Positions 12,852 to 12,940 of a stretch of 12,940 nt of DNA are shown piece by piece. The notes below the pieces were generated by a model. That model searched no databases. It had not been told where the DNA came from and was given only the letters and a program-made list of their open reading frames with translations. The stretch is from contig CALGYY010000257.1 in NCBI GenBank assembly GCA_937934705.1, forward strand, positions 1 through 12,940. The letters run 5' to 3'. The position numbers and the translations under genes are program-made. Source of the DNA: an uncultured Bacteroidota bacterium. Its GTDB lineage: Bacteria; Bacteroidota; Bacteroidia; Bacteroidales; CAIWKO01. Position 1 is the stretch's first letter. Each line of letters starts with the position of its first letter.

Positions 12852-12882
12852 GCTCACTGCTCACTGCTGACTGCTGACTGCT
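12841..12882. repeat. 7-bp tandem repeat: four CACTGCT plus two GACTGCT
   Basis: Six perfect-length units lie head to tail: four copies of CACTGCT, then two of GACTGCT, 42 bases in all. The block sits between the tRNA-Arg 3' end and the terminator hairpin and supplies one hairpin arm. The unit is far too short for a CRISPR array. Confidence 0.95.
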
Positions 12883-12886
12883 GTTG

Positions 12887-12940
12887 CGATCCCGGAGGGA
12901 CTCGAACCCCCAACCAACAGAACCGGAATCTGTCATTCTA
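12887..12940 (-). tRNA. tRNA-Arg (anticodon CCG), 3' portion
   Basis: The minus strand carries the last 54 bases of a tRNA, cut off by the window end. From 5' to 3' one sees the end of the D arm (TAGAATG) and the anticodon stem ACAGA/TCTGT around loop TTCCGGT, giving anticodon CCG (12926-12924), which reads the arginine codon CGG. A five-base variable loop follows, then the T arm GGGGG-TTCGAGT-CCCTC, the acceptor strand CGGGATC and discriminator G at 12887. The next genomic bases are CAA, so the CCA tail is not encoded. The 5' acceptor and most of the D arm lie outside the window. Confidence 0.93.

Noticed and set aside
12841..12882. Short tandem repeat as a CRISPR-like array
   Set aside because: The unit is 7 bases with no spacers and no cas genes are present; it is a simple tandem repeat.
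12840..12940. tRNA 3' end as an integration (att) site of a mobile element
   Set aside because: No integrase gene, second copy of the tRNA end or other mobile-element hallmark is seen in the window.

Overview
The window looks like the end of an assembled contig from an anaerobic member of the Bacteroidota. Four things point there: a secreted protein with a C-terminal type IX secretion (Por) sorting domain, a lipoprotein carrying a FISUMP domain, a secreted START-domain protein, and a TAnnTTTG element (the Bacteroidota -7 promoter box) upstream of all six inferred transcription-unit starts. The first 46 bases are not genomic: they read as an Illumina TruSeq index-side adapter, so the hydrogenase large-subunit gene is cut off by the contig end.

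Bases 47-5242 (minus strand) hold one tight operon, hdrC-hdrB-hdrA-mvhD-mvhG-mvhA. It encodes a soluble heterodisulfide reductase (HdrABC) plus the F420-non-reducing group 3c-type [NiFe] hydrogenase (MvhADG, A partial). In methanogens this complex performs flavin-based electron bifurcation, coupling H2 oxidation to reduction of a disulfide and of ferredoxin. All visible cofactor-binding cysteines are intact, including both non-cubane cluster (CCG) motifs of HdrB and both ferredoxin-like sites of HdrA. A Bacteroidota cell is not expected to use the CoM-S-S-CoB substrate, so the disulfide acceptor and the direction of electron flow are open questions. Four of the six genes have strong AGGAGG-like ribosome binding sites, unlike the other genes in the window, which suggests lateral acquisition.

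Bases 5243-5480 are a divergent regulatory region. Bases 5481-9118 (plus strand) hold hypF, hypC and hypD, which make and insert the Fe(CN)2CO part of the [NiFe] site and so serve the adjacent hydrogenase. hypA, hypB and hypE are not in the window. hypF appears to be leaderless or nearly so, and hypC seems to have its own promoter.

Bases 9119-11347 (minus strand) hold two envelope or secreted proteins: a four-repeat T9SS cargo protein whose stop codon abuts that of hypD, and a secreted START-domain protein. Bases 11649-12788 (plus strand) encode a FISUMP lipoprotein. The window ends in a partial tRNA-Arg(CCG) on the minus strand, followed by a 7-bp tandem repeat that supplies one arm of its probable intrinsic terminator.

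All calls come from reading the sequence and recalled family motifs; no database search or structure prediction was run.
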